Shown here: positions 16,043 through 23,991 of the stretch, piece by piece | How positions within the stretch are numbered: the first letter of the stretch is position 1 | Layout: every line of letters starts with the position of its first letter | DNA from: Opitutus sp. | Lineage (GTDB): Bacteria; Verrucomicrobiota; Verrucomicrobiia; Opitutales; Opitutaceae | DNA: 34,298 nucleotides | Direction: 5' to 3' | Assembly (NCBI GenBank): GCA_013821985.1 | Contig: PNJQ01000039.1 | Span: 1 to 34,298 of the forward strand | Program-made: the position numbers and the translations under genes | Notes under the pieces: generated by a model | Database searches by the model: none | Told to the model about the DNA's origin: nothing | The model's input: the letters and a program-made list of their open reading frames with translations, nothing else

Positions 16043-17305
16043 ATGAGTAACTCCCGTTCCGTCATCGTCGTCGGTGGAGGCATTGTAGGCCTTTGCACGG
16101 CGCACTATCTCGCTCGCGAGGGTTTCGCCGTCACCCTCGTGGAGCGCAATGCCGAGGGCGCCGACTCGTGCGCGCAGGGCAGCGCGGGCTACGTGTCGCC
16201 GAGCCACGTGCAGCCGATCTCGTCGCCCGGCATGGTGTGGCAGGGGCTGAAGTGGATGACGAGTTCGCGCAGTCCGTTTTACATCAAGCCGCGGCTCAAC
16301 CTCGACCTGATGCGCTGGGGCTGGCTCTTCGCGCGGCATTGCACGCCGGAGCACACGCAACGCGCCGCGCCCGTGCTGGCGCAGCATTGCTTGGAGAGCC
16401 GCAAGCTCATCGTCGAACTCGCGGCGCAGACCGGCAACAACTTCGAGTTCCGCACCGAAGGCCTGTTCAATCTCTGCAAGACGCAGGAGACGCTCGACAA
16501 GTATTCGCACGGCCTCGCCGCGCTCGCCAATTCGGTCGGCGTCGAAGCGCGCACGTTGTCCGCGCAGGAAACCGCCGCGCTCGAACCCGGCGTGCGCATG
16601 GACATTGCGGGCGCGATCTATTTTCCGATCGATGCGCACCTCTCCCCGCGGAAATTCATGCCCGCACTCATCGCGTTGCTCAAGCAACAGGGCGTGACGT
16701 TTCACTGGAGCACGAGTGTCACCGGCTGGAAGACGAGCGGCGGTCGCATCACCGGCGTCGTGACGTCCGCGGGCGAACTGACGGCGGACGCGTTCGTGCT
16801 CGCGACGGGTTCGTGGGCGCCGGAGACCTTGCGCGGCTTGGACATCGCCCTGCCGATGCAGGCGGGCAAGGGCTACAGCCTCACGATCGAACAGCCGCGG
16901 CTGAAATTCACGAAGTCGGCCATCCTCAGCGAGCGGCGCGTGGCGATGACACCGATGGGCGACACGCTGCGTTTCGGCGGCACGATGGAAGTCAGCGGGC
17001 ACGATGACGCGGTCCGCCCCGAGCGGATCGAGCAGATCATCGCCGCGGCGCAGCATTATTATCCGGACATTCACGCGGAGGATTTTGCCGGCGTGAAGCC
17101 GTGGTTTGGTTACCGGCCGGTTTCTCCCGATGGCATGCCTTATGTCGGACGGTTCGCCCGCCACGAAAATCTCATCGCCGCGTGCGGCCATGCGATGCTC
17201 GGCATCACGCTCGCGCCGATCACCGGGCACGTGGTCACGGAGTTGCTCGCCGGCAAGAAGCCCGGCGTCGATCTCTCGCTCACGAATCCGGACCGCTTTG
17301 CGTAG
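16043..17305 (+). CDS. FAD-dependent D-hydroxyproline dehydrogenase (DadA-like)
   Basis: 420 residues from ATG 16043. A Rossmann dinucleotide-binding start (VIVVGGGIVGLCTAHYLARE, GxGxxG at residues 11-16) is followed by E35, which should bind the FAD ribose. The C-terminal GYRPVSPDGMPYVGR and the ACGHAMLGITLAPITG block are typical of the DAO/DadA flavoprotein family. By position it should oxidise cis-4-hydroxy-D-proline to pyrroline-4-hydroxy-2-carboxylate, passing electrons to the membrane chain or to oxygen. Broad D-amino-acid dehydrogenase activity is an alternative that the sequence alone cannot exclude. No separate small ferredoxin-like subunits are seen, so this is the single-chain type. 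It ends in TAG just before another hairpin element. Confidence 0.85.
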   Translation: MSNSRSVIVVGGGIVGLCTAHYLAREGFAVTLVERNAEGADSCAQGSAGYVSPSHVQPISSPGMVWQGLKWMTSSRSPFYIKPRLNLDLMRWGWLFARHCTPEHTQRAAPVLAQHCLESRKLIVELAAQTGNNFEFRTEGLFNLCKTQETLDKYSHGLAALANSVGVEARTLSAQETAALEPGVRMDIAGAIYFPIDAHLSPRKFMPALIALLKQQGVTFHWSTSVTGWKTSGGRITGVVTSAGELTADAFVLATGSWAPETLRGLDIALPMQAGKGYSLTIEQPRLKFTKSAILSERRVAMTPMGDTLRFGGTMEVSGHDDAVRPERIEQIIAAAQHYYPDIHAEDFAGVKPWFGYRPVSPDGMPYVGRFARHENLIAACGHAMLGITLAPITGHVVTELLAGKKPGVDLSLTNPDRFA

Positions 17306-17307
17306 AT

Positions 17308-17382
17308 GTAGGGCGGGGTCCTCCGAACCCCGCTTTTTCGCTCGCGTAGATTTAACGGCGGGGTTCGGAGACCCCGGCCTAC
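17308..17382. repeat. TGTAG hairpin element in the dehydrogenase-deaminase junction
   Basis: GTAGGGCGGGGTCCTCCGAA(CCCCGC), a TTTTTCGCTCGCG spacer, then CGGCGGGGTTCGGAGACCCC(GGCCTAC). The arms are palindromic and complementary to each other. It starts three bases after the preceding stop codon. Confidence 0.78.
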
Positions 17383-17408
17383 AACGATCAGAAGACCAAT
17401 TTTCTCCT

Positions 17409-18302
17409 ATGAACTGGAAAGGTGTTATTCCCGCCATCACGACGAATTTGAAGGCCGACTTGTCGGTCGATCACGCTGCGCTCGCCGAGCATTGCCGGTG
17501 GATGATCGACAGCGGGTGCACCGGCATCGTGTGTTGCGGCTCGCTAGGCGAAGCGGCGACGCTGACGTTCGACGAGAAAATTGCCGTCGTGCGGACCGCG
17601 GTCGCCGCCGTCGGCGAGCGCGCTCCGGTTGTGCTTGGCATCGCCGCGCTCTCGACGAGCGAGGCGGTGGCAATGGCCAAGGCTGCGGCGGAAGCCGGCG
17701 CGCAGGGATTGATGGTGTTGCCGCCCTACGTTTACACGAGCGATTGGCGGGAGATGAAGGCGCACGTCAGTGCGGTGATCGCGGCCACGCCGCTCTCGTG
17801 CATGCTCTATAACAATCCCATCGCCTACATAACGGACTTCTTGCCCGAGCAGATTGCCGAACTGGCCACGGAACACGCGAACTTGAACGCGGTGAAGGAA
17901 TCGAGCGGCGACGTGCGACGCATCACGGCGATCCGGGCGGTGTGTGGACGTCGGTTGGAGATTCTCGTCGGCATGGACGACGCGGTGGTCGAGGGCGTTT
18001 ACGCGGGCGCAGTCGGTTGGATAGCGGGTCTCGTGAACGCATTTCCGGAGGAGAGCGTGGCGCTGTTCGACTTTGCCGCGCGCGGCGACAAGGCGCGCGC
18101 GATGGCGCTCTACACGTGGTTCCTGCCGCTGCTGAAACTGGATACGGTGCCAAAGTTCGTGCAGCTCATCAAATGGGTGCAGGCCGAAGTCGGCCGTGGC
18201 ACGCCGCACGTGCGCGCGCCGCGGCTGGAGATTGCGGGCGACGACTTGGAACTCGCCCGGGCCGTGCTGGCGAAGGCGCAGAAGGATCACCCCAAACTTT
18301 GA
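17409..18302 (+). CDS. Pyrroline-4-hydroxy-2-carboxylate deaminase (DapA superfamily)
   Basis: 297 residues, the normal length for the dihydrodipicolinate synthase/N-acetylneuraminate lyase superfamily. The Schiff-base lysine is K163 in NAVKESSGD, the accessory tyrosine Y134 in MLYNNP, and the substrate loop is CGSLGEAATLT (43-53). In hydroxyproline catabolism a member of this superfamily (Pseudomonas LhpC, Sinorhizobium HypD counterpart) removes water and ammonia from pyrroline-4-hydroxy-2-carboxylate to give 2-oxoglutarate semialdehyde. The specific call rests on the flanking epimerase, dehydrogenase and semialdehyde dehydrogenase; by sequence alone it would only be a DapA-like lyase. The true DapA motif GTTGE is replaced by GSLGE, which argues against lysine biosynthesis. 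Confidence 0.87.
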   Translation: MNWKGVIPAITTNLKADLSVDHAALAEHCRWMIDSGCTGIVCCGSLGEAATLTFDEKIAVVRTAVAAVGERAPVVLGIAALSTSEAVAMAKAAAEAGAQGLMVLPPYVYTSDWREMKAHVSAVIAATPLSCMLYNNPIAYITDFLPEQIAELATEHANLNAVKESSGDVRRITAIRAVCGRRLEILVGMDDAVVEGVYAGAVGWIAGLVNAFPEESVALFDFAARGDKARAMALYTWFLPLLKLDTVPKFVQLIKWVQAEVGRGTPHVRAPRLEIAGDDLELARAVLAKAQKDHPKL

Positions 18303-18303
18303 G

Positions 18304-18410
18304 GGCCACAAAAAGGCGCAAAGCTCGTGCGGCCTCGCAAGCTTCGAGGCGGCTATAGCCGCGCGGTCGTGACGCTCGCAACGGCCAGATTTTTGTGCCT
18401 CTTTGTGGCC
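18304..18410. repeat. Nested inverted-repeat element in the deaminase-aldehyde dehydrogenase junction
   Basis: Outer arms GGCCACAAAAAGGCGCAAA and TTTTTGTGCCTCTTTGTGGC(C) enclose two small palindromes, GCCTCG-CAAGCTT-CGAGGC and GCGGCTATAGCCGC. The outer arms match those at 12499-12571. It fills nearly the whole 119-base gap. Confidence 0.75.
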
Positions 18411-18421
18411 ACATTTGAACT

Positions 18422-20011
18422 ATGAAACCTGACGGCGGTAATCTCATCGGCTTTGGCTCCAGTGGTCCCGGCGGGACCGTGTTCAAGGCGTTTAACCCGG
18501 CGACGGGTGAGCGGATCGATCCGGGCTTCGCATCCGCCACGAGTGAGGACGTCGATCGCGCCGTGCAACTCGCGGCGGACGCCGCGCCGATTTGGGCGAA
18601 GCTCTCGGGTAGGAAGCGGAACGAATTTCTTCGCCACATCGCTGACAGCCTCGAGGCGAAGTCGGCTGATCTCGTTGCCCGCGCGATGCTCGAAACCGGG
18701 CTGCCTGGGGCGCGGCTCCAAGGGGAAGTGACGCGCACGGCGAATCAGCTGCGACTCTACGGCGAAGCGGCGGAGCGCGGTGATTGGCTCGACGCGCGGA
18801 TCGAGACGGCGCTGCCGGAGCGCAAGCCGCTGCCGAAACCCGACCATCGCTCGATGCTGCGTGCGATCGGACCGGTCGTCGTTTTCGGCTCGAGCAATTT
18901 TCCGTTCGCCTACTCGGTGGCGGGCGGCGACACGGCGTCGGCGTTCGCGGCGGGTTGTCCCGTCATCGTGAAGGCTCACCCGGCGCATCCGGGCACGAGC
19001 GAGTTGGTGGGGCGTTTGATTCTGCATGCGGTGCGCGACTGCGGTTTGCCGGAGGGCACGTTCTCGCTGCTGTTCGACGCGGGTTTCGAGGTCGGGCAGG
19101 CGCTCGTGAAGCATCCGCACGTCAAGGCGGTGGGCTTCACGGGTTCGCTCCAGGGCGGACGCGCACTCGCGGACCTCGCGACCGCGCGGGCGGAGCCGAT
19201 TCCGGTTTACGCGGAAATGGGCAGCATCAATCCCGTGTTCATTTTGCCGGGTGCACTCGCCGAGCGGCGGGTGGCGATCGTCGAAGGCTTGCACGCATCG
19301 GCGACGCTCGGCGTCGGACAATTTTGCACGAATCCCGGATTAATCGTGCTGCAGCGCTCGGCCGAGGCGGAGCAGTTCGTGCGCGAGCTCACGGCAAAAC
19401 TCGCGGCCACGCCGGAAGGAGCGATGCTGACTGCCGGGATCGCGCGGAATTTCGCCGCCAACGTCGAGACCCGCACCGGTCAGCCGGGCGTGAAGATATT
19501 GGCCCAGGTGGCGGCCAAGGGCGCGTGCGGGGCGGCACCGGCGTGGTTCGAGACCGACGCGAAATTCTTCGTCGGCAACCACGCGTTGTCGGAGGAAATT
19601 TTTGGGCCGAGTTCGCTCGTGGTGTGGTGCAAAGATCGCGCGGAGCTGTTGCAGGTGGCGCAGGCGCTCGAAGGAAGTCTGACGGCGACGCTGCACGTCG
19701 GAACCGCCGAGGCGGGCGGGAGCGGCGAACTCGTCGATGTGCTCGCGGCGAAAGCCGGGCGCGTGATCTTGAACGGCTACCCGACGGGCCTCGAAGTGAG
19801 CCACGCGATTGTGCACAGCGGTCCGTATCCCGCGACGAGCGACGGCGGGCGCAGCACGTCGGTCGGCACGCGCGCGCTCAACCGTTGGGCGCGGCTGGTG
19901 TGTTATCAGGGTTTCGCGGACGAGTTGCTGCCGCCGGAATTGCAGAACGCGAATCCGCTCGGACTGCGGCGGATGGTGAACGGCGAGTGGACGAGCGCCG
20001 CGGTGCAGTAG
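18422..20011 (+). CDS. 2-oxoglutarate semialdehyde dehydrogenase (aldehyde dehydrogenase family)
   Basis: 529 residues. It oxidises 2-oxoglutarate semialdehyde to 2-oxoglutarate with NAD(P)+, the last step of hydroxyproline degradation. The catalytic cysteine is C302 in GVGQFCTNPG, the general base E265 in VYAEMGSINP, and the oxyanion asparagine N159 in FGSSNFPFAYS. The FAAGCPVIVKAHPAHPGTSE block and the C-terminal PYPATSDGGRSTSVG are typical of the longer ketoglutarate-semialdehyde branch (Pseudomonas LhpG counterpart). It is the last gene of the set; a CACAGAGG inverted repeat follows. No transporter or regulator for hydroxyproline is adjacent. Confidence 0.9.
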   Translation: MKPDGGNLIGFGSSGPGGTVFKAFNPATGERIDPGFASATSEDVDRAVQLAADAAPIWAKLSGRKRNEFLRHIADSLEAKSADLVARAMLETGLPGARLQGEVTRTANQLRLYGEAAERGDWLDARIETALPERKPLPKPDHRSMLRAIGPVVVFGSSNFPFAYSVAGGDTASAFAAGCPVIVKAHPAHPGTSELVGRLILHAVRDCGLPEGTFSLLFDAGFEVGQALVKHPHVKAVGFTGSLQGGRALADLATARAEPIPVYAEMGSINPVFILPGALAERRVAIVEGLHASATLGVGQFCTNPGLIVLQRSAEAEQFVRELTAKLAATPEGAMLTAGIARNFAANVETRTGQPGVKILAQVAAKGACGAAPAWFETDAKFFVGNHALSEEIFGPSSLVVWCKDRAELLQVAQALEGSLTATLHVGTAEAGGSGELVDVLAAKAGRVILNGYPTGLEVSHAIVHSGPYPATSDGGRSTSVGTRALNRWARLVCYQGFADELLPPELQNANPLGLRRMVNGEWTSAAVQ

Positions 20012-20032
20012 TCGGGCCGATCTTCTTTTTCG

Positions 20033-20115
20033 CCACAGAGGAAAGGCGGAGGAACACGGAGTTCACAGAGGATTTCTCTGTGAACTCGCTTTGGTCTCTC
20101 CGTGCCCTCTGTGAC
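20033..20115. repeat. CACAGAGG inverted repeat
   Basis: CCACAGAGGAAAGGCGGAGG and onwards pairs with TCTCCGTGCCCTCTGTGA. Its centre TTCACAGAGG-ATTT-CTCTGTGAA is a tight palindrome. The arm type is the same as in the direct repeats at 1385 and 10828. With the next hairpin it fills 20012-20213, where no gene is seen. Confidence 0.7.
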
Positions 20116-20151
20116 CTGATCGATCAGTTCAGCGGCACGAGATCTTCCAAA

Positions 20152-20217
20152 GTGGCGGGAGCATCCTGCTCCCGTGTTCGGGCCGACCAAGCGGAGGGAG
20201 CAGGATGCTCCCGCTAC
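20152..20217. repeat. Hairpin element overlapping the 3' end of the TPR gene
   Basis: GTGGCGGGAGCATCCTGCTC(CCG), a spacer, then GGGAGCAGGATGCTCCCG ending CTACAA. The terminal CTA (20214-20216) is the TAG stop codon of the minus-strand TPR gene. Confidence 0.75.
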
Positions 20218-20711
20218 AATTTTCCGGCGGCGTGCCGGATGGCCCGGCCGTAGGCGGTGAGGCCGGGGTCTTCGGTCGTGTCGATCAGAGTCTCAAGCGC
20301 GAGCTGAAGTGCGGCGGCGTGCTGGCCTTGGGCGTGCAGCGTGAGCGTAAGGAAGACGTCGAACTCGCGGTTCTCGGGGAATTGAAGTTTGCCGGAGCGC
20401 AGCACTTCGGCGGAGCGGTCGTGCCGACCGAGCGCGCGCAACGTCGAGCCGAGGCCGATGAGTGCGTTGGAGAGTTCGTTGGGCGGCAGGCCGAGCGCGA
20501 CGGATTTCTCGTAGGAGGCGACCGCCTGTTCGTGGCGACCGAGCGTGTCGCACGTCCACGCGATCTGGTAGGCGATCTCGGCGATGTTCGGGTGGCGCGC
20601 GTCGAGTTCCTGTAGGCGCGGGAGCAGTTGATTGAACTGCCCATGCGCCCGCGCGCCGACGATGGCGTCGAGTTCTTCCTTCCAAGCGGGGAGGTCCAAG
20701 GGCTGATCCAT
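20214..20711 (-). CDS. Tetratricopeptide-repeat protein
   Basis: 165 residues from ATG 20711; an upstream in-frame extension reads through repeat sequence and is not credible. Two to three TPR units are readable: LPRLQELDARHPNIAEIAYQ, IAWTCDTLGRHEQAVASYEK and LIGLGSTLRALGRHDRSAEV, then a helical end with LTLHAQGQHAAALQLALETL. There is no signal peptide or membrane segment, so it is probably a cytoplasmic scaffold of unknown partner. It resembles a widespread family of ~160-residue TPR proteins without known function. It is downstream of thrS on the same strand, separated by a 160-bp nested repeat, and its stop codon is contributed by the hairpin element at 20152-20217. Confidence 0.78.
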   Translation of the reverse strand: MDQPLDLPAWKEELDAIVGARAHGQFNQLLPRLQELDARHPNIAEIAYQIAWTCDTLGRHEQAVASYEKSVALGLPPNELSNALIGLGSTLRALGRHDRSAEVLRSGKLQFPENREFDVFLTLTLHAQGQHAAALQLALETLIDTTEDPGLTAYGRAIRHAAGKL

Positions 20712-20718
20712 CTTTTTA

Positions 20719-20870
20719 ACGCGGAGAACGCGAAGGTCGCGGAGGGCGAAGAGGTTTTCTTGTAGGAGCCTGCTGGCAGGCGATGCGGGGCGCGCGGGGG
20801 CGGCGGACGTTTTTTTCGCCTGCAAGCAGGCTCCTACAAGTTTGCGTTCTGCGTTCTCTGCGCCCTCTGA
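20719..20870. repeat. Nested inverted repeat between thrS and the TPR gene
   Basis: The outer arms are ACGCGGAGAACGCGAAGG and the imperfect complement GCGTTCTGCGTTCTCTGCG. The inner unit at 20762-20837 is a TGTAG element: GTAGGAGCCTGCTGGCAGGC, a GC-rich spacer with a T7 run, then GCCTGCAAGCAGGCTCCTAC. One element appears to have landed in another. Confidence 0.72.
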
Positions 20871-20876
20871 GTTCAA

Positions 20877-22829
20877 TCAGGTTGTCTTGGGCGGGTTCGC
20901 TGCGGTCGGCGCGGGGGCGGCGGGCTTTTTCTCCGGCAACGCGCGGGTGGCGACTTCGGTTTTGAAGCGCTCGATGATGGCGGCAACGGGGTGGACGCCT
21001 TCATCACCCTTGGCCCGGCTGCGGACCGAGGCGCTCTGGAGTTCCGCTTCCTTTTGGCCGAGGACGAGTGTGTAGGGGACCTTGTCGAGTTCGGCGCGGC
21101 GGATCTTGGCGCCGAGTTTGTCGGAGTGCGTGTCGAGCGTGACACGGAGGTCGGCGGCGAGGAACTGCTCGAGCGTCGCCTTCGCGAAGTCCATCACCTT
21201 GTCGGAAATCGGCACGATGCGAACCTGCTCGGGCGCGAGCCAGAGCGGGAAGTCGCCCGCAAAGTGCTCGATGAGCACGCCGCAGAAGCGCTCCATCGAA
21301 CCGAACGGCGCGCGGTGAATCATCACCGGCGTGTGCGCGGTGTTGTCGGCGCCGATGTAGCTCAGGCCGAATCGCACGGGGAGCACGTAGTCAACTTGCA
21401 CGGTGCCGAGCTGCCACTCGCGGCCGATGACGTCGCGCACGACGAAGTCGATCTTTGGTCCGTAGAACGCGGCTTCGCCGGGCTCCTCGGTGAAGGGGAC
21501 GCCGAGCGTCTTGGCGGCTTCGCGGCAGGCGGCTTCGGCGACGTCCCACTTGGCGGGATCGCCCGCAAACTTTTCGCCGTTGGGATCGCGCAGGCCGACG
21601 CGCACGCGGTAATCCTGCATGCCGAGCGTGGTGAGCACGGTCTTCACGAGTGAGAGACAGCCGAGGACTTCCTTCGCGACCTGTTCCTCGGTGCAGAACA
21701 AGTGGGCGTCGTCCTGCGTGAAGCCGCGGACGCGCGTCATGCCGTTGAGTTCGCCGGATTGTTCCCAGCGGTAAACGGTGCCGAACTCCGCGAGGCGCAC
21801 GGGGAGATCGCGGTAGCTGTGCGGCTGCGAGGCGAAAACCTTGATGTGATGCGGGCAGTTCATCGGCTTCAGGAGGAAGCCGTCGATGAGCTGGTCGTCC
21901 GGGAGGACGCGGTCGGGCGTGATCGTTTCCTTGCCGGTGCGCTCGTTGATCGAGTCGGCGAATTTCTGCGAAACGGCCTCGATGCGGTTCGACATCTCGG
22001 CGCAGGAGCAGCCGGACGCCATGAGTTGGTCGAGGAAGTCGCGTTCCACGATCGGCGGGAACTGCGAGTCCTTGTAGTAGGGGAAGTGGCCGGAGGTCTT
22101 GTAGAGTGCGAGGCGGCCGATGTGCGGCGTGAAAACCTGCGAGTAACCCTGCTTGCGCAGCTCGTGCGAGATGAAGGTCTGCAATTCCTGCCGCACGATC
22201 GAGCCGGCGGGCGTCCAGAGGATGAGGCCCTGGCCGACTTCCTCGTCGATGTGGAACAGCTTGAGATCGCGACCGAGTTTACGGTGATCGCGAAGCTTCG
22301 CCTGCTCGAGTTGCACGAGGTAGTTCGCGAGCTCGTCCTTCGAGGCGAACGCCGTGCCGTAGATGCGTTGGAGCTGTTTGTTCTTCTCGTCGCCGCGGTG
22401 ATACGCGCCGGCGATGGAGAGGAGCTTGAAGGCTTTTAGCTTCGAGGTGTAGCGGACGTGCGTGCCGGCGCAGAGGTCGATGAATTCGCCGTTTTGGTAG
22501 AACGAGATTTTTTCGTCCGCCGGAATATCGGCGAGACGCCCCAGCTTGTAGCGCTCCTGGCCGCGCGAGCGGATGATTTTCTCGGCTTCCTCGCGCGAGA
22601 CTTCCTTGCGGAAGAACGCCTGGTTCTCGTCCACGATCTTCTTCATCTCCGCTTCGAGCTTCACGAGGTCGTCGGTCGTGAATTTGTGGTCGAGGTCGAT
22701 GTCGTAATAAAAGCCGTTGTCGGTCGGCGGGCCGATATCGAGTTTGGCGTCCGGGAACAGGCGGAGGACGGCGGTGGCCAGCACGTGGGAGCACGAGTGG
22801 CGGATTTCTTCGAGCGGAGTCATCGACAT
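20877..22829 (-). CDS. thrS: Threonyl-tRNA synthetase without TGS domain and with an insertion
   Basis: 650 residues; charges tRNA-Thr. The protein opens directly at the editing domain (HSCSHVLATAV with H11 and H15; DLCAGTHV with C120 and H124). The N-terminal TGS domain of about 60 residues is absent, and an in-frame TAA 27 bases upstream of the ATG rules out a hidden extension. The catalytic domain has the zinc cysteine C325 in KPMNCPHH, motif 2 LAEFGTVYRWEQSGE, and GFTQDDAH. Between YYKDSQF (to 257) and GFLLKPMNCP (from 317) lie about 59 residues where E. coli-type enzymes have about eight; this insertion includes GCSCAEM. The C-terminal anticodon domain (APEQVRIVPIS) is followed by an Ala/Pro-rich tail. 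AGGAGG lies 19 bases before the ATG, unusually far. Confidence 0.95.
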   Translation of the reverse strand: MSMTPLEEIRHSCSHVLATAVLRLFPDAKLDIGPPTDNGFYYDIDLDHKFTTDDLVKLEAEMKKIVDENQAFFRKEVSREEAEKIIRSRGQERYKLGRLADIPADEKISFYQNGEFIDLCAGTHVRYTSKLKAFKLLSIAGAYHRGDEKNKQLQRIYGTAFASKDELANYLVQLEQAKLRDHRKLGRDLKLFHIDEEVGQGLILWTPAGSIVRQELQTFISHELRKQGYSQVFTPHIGRLALYKTSGHFPYYKDSQFPPIVERDFLDQLMASGCSCAEMSNRIEAVSQKFADSINERTGKETITPDRVLPDDQLIDGFLLKPMNCPHHIKVFASQPHSYRDLPVRLAEFGTVYRWEQSGELNGMTRVRGFTQDDAHLFCTEEQVAKEVLGCLSLVKTVLTTLGMQDYRVRVGLRDPNGEKFAGDPAKWDVAEAACREAAKTLGVPFTEEPGEAAFYGPKIDFVVRDVIGREWQLGTVQVDYVLPVRFGLSYIGADNTAHTPVMIHRAPFGSMERFCGVLIEHFAGDFPLWLAPEQVRIVPISDKVMDFAKATLEQFLAADLRVTLDTHSDKLGAKIRRAELDKVPYTLVLGQKEAELQSASVRSRAKGDEGVHPVAAIIERFKTEVATRALPEKKPAAPAPTAANPPKTT

Positions 22830-22953
22830 GGCGTTGGTTGGTTGTGGTCCTCCTTACGATTGGAGGGCCGGAAGGAAAACACCGCCGGGAAACCCGCCGG
22901 GTGTCAACGCGCGGAATTTCGGCTTTGCGCAGAATTTAGGACACAAGCATTGG

Positions 22954-23076
22954 CCCGCGAATTTCGCGAATTTGCGCCAATGAGACGGTCGCGCTCCGCG
23001 CGGTCCCGGTTCGGCGGTCTTAAGACGCCGGGGAGCGGGGGCCTCGGATTCGCGACAATTCGCGGAATTCGCGGGA
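22954..23076. repeat. CGCGAATT-type inverted repeat between thrS and trmO
   Basis: The left arm CCCGCGAATTTCGCGAATTT and the right arm ending AATTCGCGGAATTCGCGGGA are near-complementary over about 28 bases. They enclose a GC-rich core with palindrome GGCGGTCTTAAGACGCC. This fills the centre of the 355-base gap between two divergent genes; no ORF of interest is seen there. Confidence 0.7.
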
Positions 23077-23184
23077 GGGTGCGGAGACTGCGGGGATTCT
23101 CGCCCTCGCGGGTGGCGGAAAGAATTCGCCACGAGCCGCAGTCGAATGTTGCGGTGAGCTCGGAATTTCGCGGGCTAGTGCGTC

Positions 23185-23859
23185 GTGACCGAACTCCGTC
23201 CCATCGCCGTGCTGCGCACGCCTTTCGCCGAAAAATTCGGCGTGCCGCGCCAATCCGGCCTCGTGCCGGCGGCGGAAGGGCGGGTGGAGTTCCTGCCCGA
23301 GTTCGCCGCTCCGGAATTCGTGCGCGGGCTCGAGGATTTTTCGCACGTGTGGCTCATCACGGGCTTTCACCAAAATCCGCCGTGGGACGGTTCCGCGACC
23401 GTGCGCCCGCCGCGACTCGGCGGCAACGAGCGCGTCGGCGTTTTCGCGTCGCGCTCGCCCACGCGTCCGAACGGTCTCGGGCTCTCGCTGGTCGAGCTCC
23501 GCGCGATCGAGCCCGGCGCGCTGCGGGTCGCGGGAATCGATGCGGTGGATGGCACGCCGGTTTATGACGTGAAGCCGTATCTGCCGTGGTGCGAGGCGAA
23601 GCCCGACGCGCGTTCGGATTGGGCGAAAGACGCGCCCGCGATTCGTGCGGCGAACGACGTCGTGATCCCCGCGGAGATCGCGGCGCGATTGCCGGAGAAC
23701 GTCACGGCGCTCGTGCGTCAGCTGCTCGCGTTGGAATTACAGCCGGCGTATCACGCGGCTGAAGCCGCGCGGGTTTACGGGATGACGGTCGCGGGTTGGA
23801 ACGTGCGGTGGCGTGCGGGCTCGGGGCGAATCGAGGTCATCGAGGCGCTGAAGTTGTAG
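23185..23859 (+). CDS. trmO: tRNA (N6-threonylcarbamoyladenosine-37) N6-methyltransferase, TrmO/TsaA-like
   Basis: 224 residues from GTG 23185. TrmO uses SAM to methylate t6A37 of threonine tRNAs. Family marks are RPIAVLRTPFAEKFGVPRQ at the N-terminus, LEDFSHVWLITGFH, the signature FASRSPTRPNGLGLS, and GIDAVDGTPVYDVKPYLPW. The C-terminal 70 residues match the variable second domain of longer TrmO proteins. The function fits its neighbour, the threonyl-tRNA synthetase, transcribed divergently. The ORF ends KL-TAG exactly where a TGTAGCCGGGG hairpin begins, so its present stop codon may come from that element. No clear ribosome-binding site precedes the GTG. Confidence 0.9.
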   Translation: MTELRPIAVLRTPFAEKFGVPRQSGLVPAAEGRVEFLPEFAAPEFVRGLEDFSHVWLITGFHQNPPWDGSATVRPPRLGGNERVGVFASRSPTRPNGLGLSLVELRAIEPGALRVAGIDAVDGTPVYDVKPYLPWCEAKPDARSDWAKDAPAIRAANDVVIPAEIAARLPENVTALVRQLLALELQPAYHAAEAARVYGMTVAGWNVRWRAGSGRIEVIEALKL

Positions 23860-23946
23860 CCGGGGTCGCTACGGCCTCGCACTGGTGATTGTCATCGCCA
23901 GCCCGCTGTAGGTTGGCTGTAGCGGCGGACCTTGTGCCCGGCCGCG

Positions 23947-23973
23947 ACGGGCGTGGACAAGCCACGCCCCTAC
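23947..23973. repeat. Short hairpin GGGCGTGG-ACAAG-CCACGCCC
   Basis: Identical in its stem to the unit at 10989-11014 and followed by CTACA. Additional GTAG fragments lie at 23907-23925. The region 23860-24089 holds these repeats plus a cysS-end remnant. Confidence 0.68.
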
Positions 23974-23991
23974 ATCGCATCGTGGATGGTA

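Noticed and set aside
17308..17382. Rho-independent terminator after the dehydrogenase gene
   Set aside because: The T-run lies between the two palindromes, and no T-tract follows the outer stem; it fits the repeat family better, although the first half could cause partial termination.
15848..17440. 530-codon open frame opposite the D-hydroxyproline dehydrogenase
   Set aside because: Antisense shadow crossing two hairpin elements; no recognisable protein.
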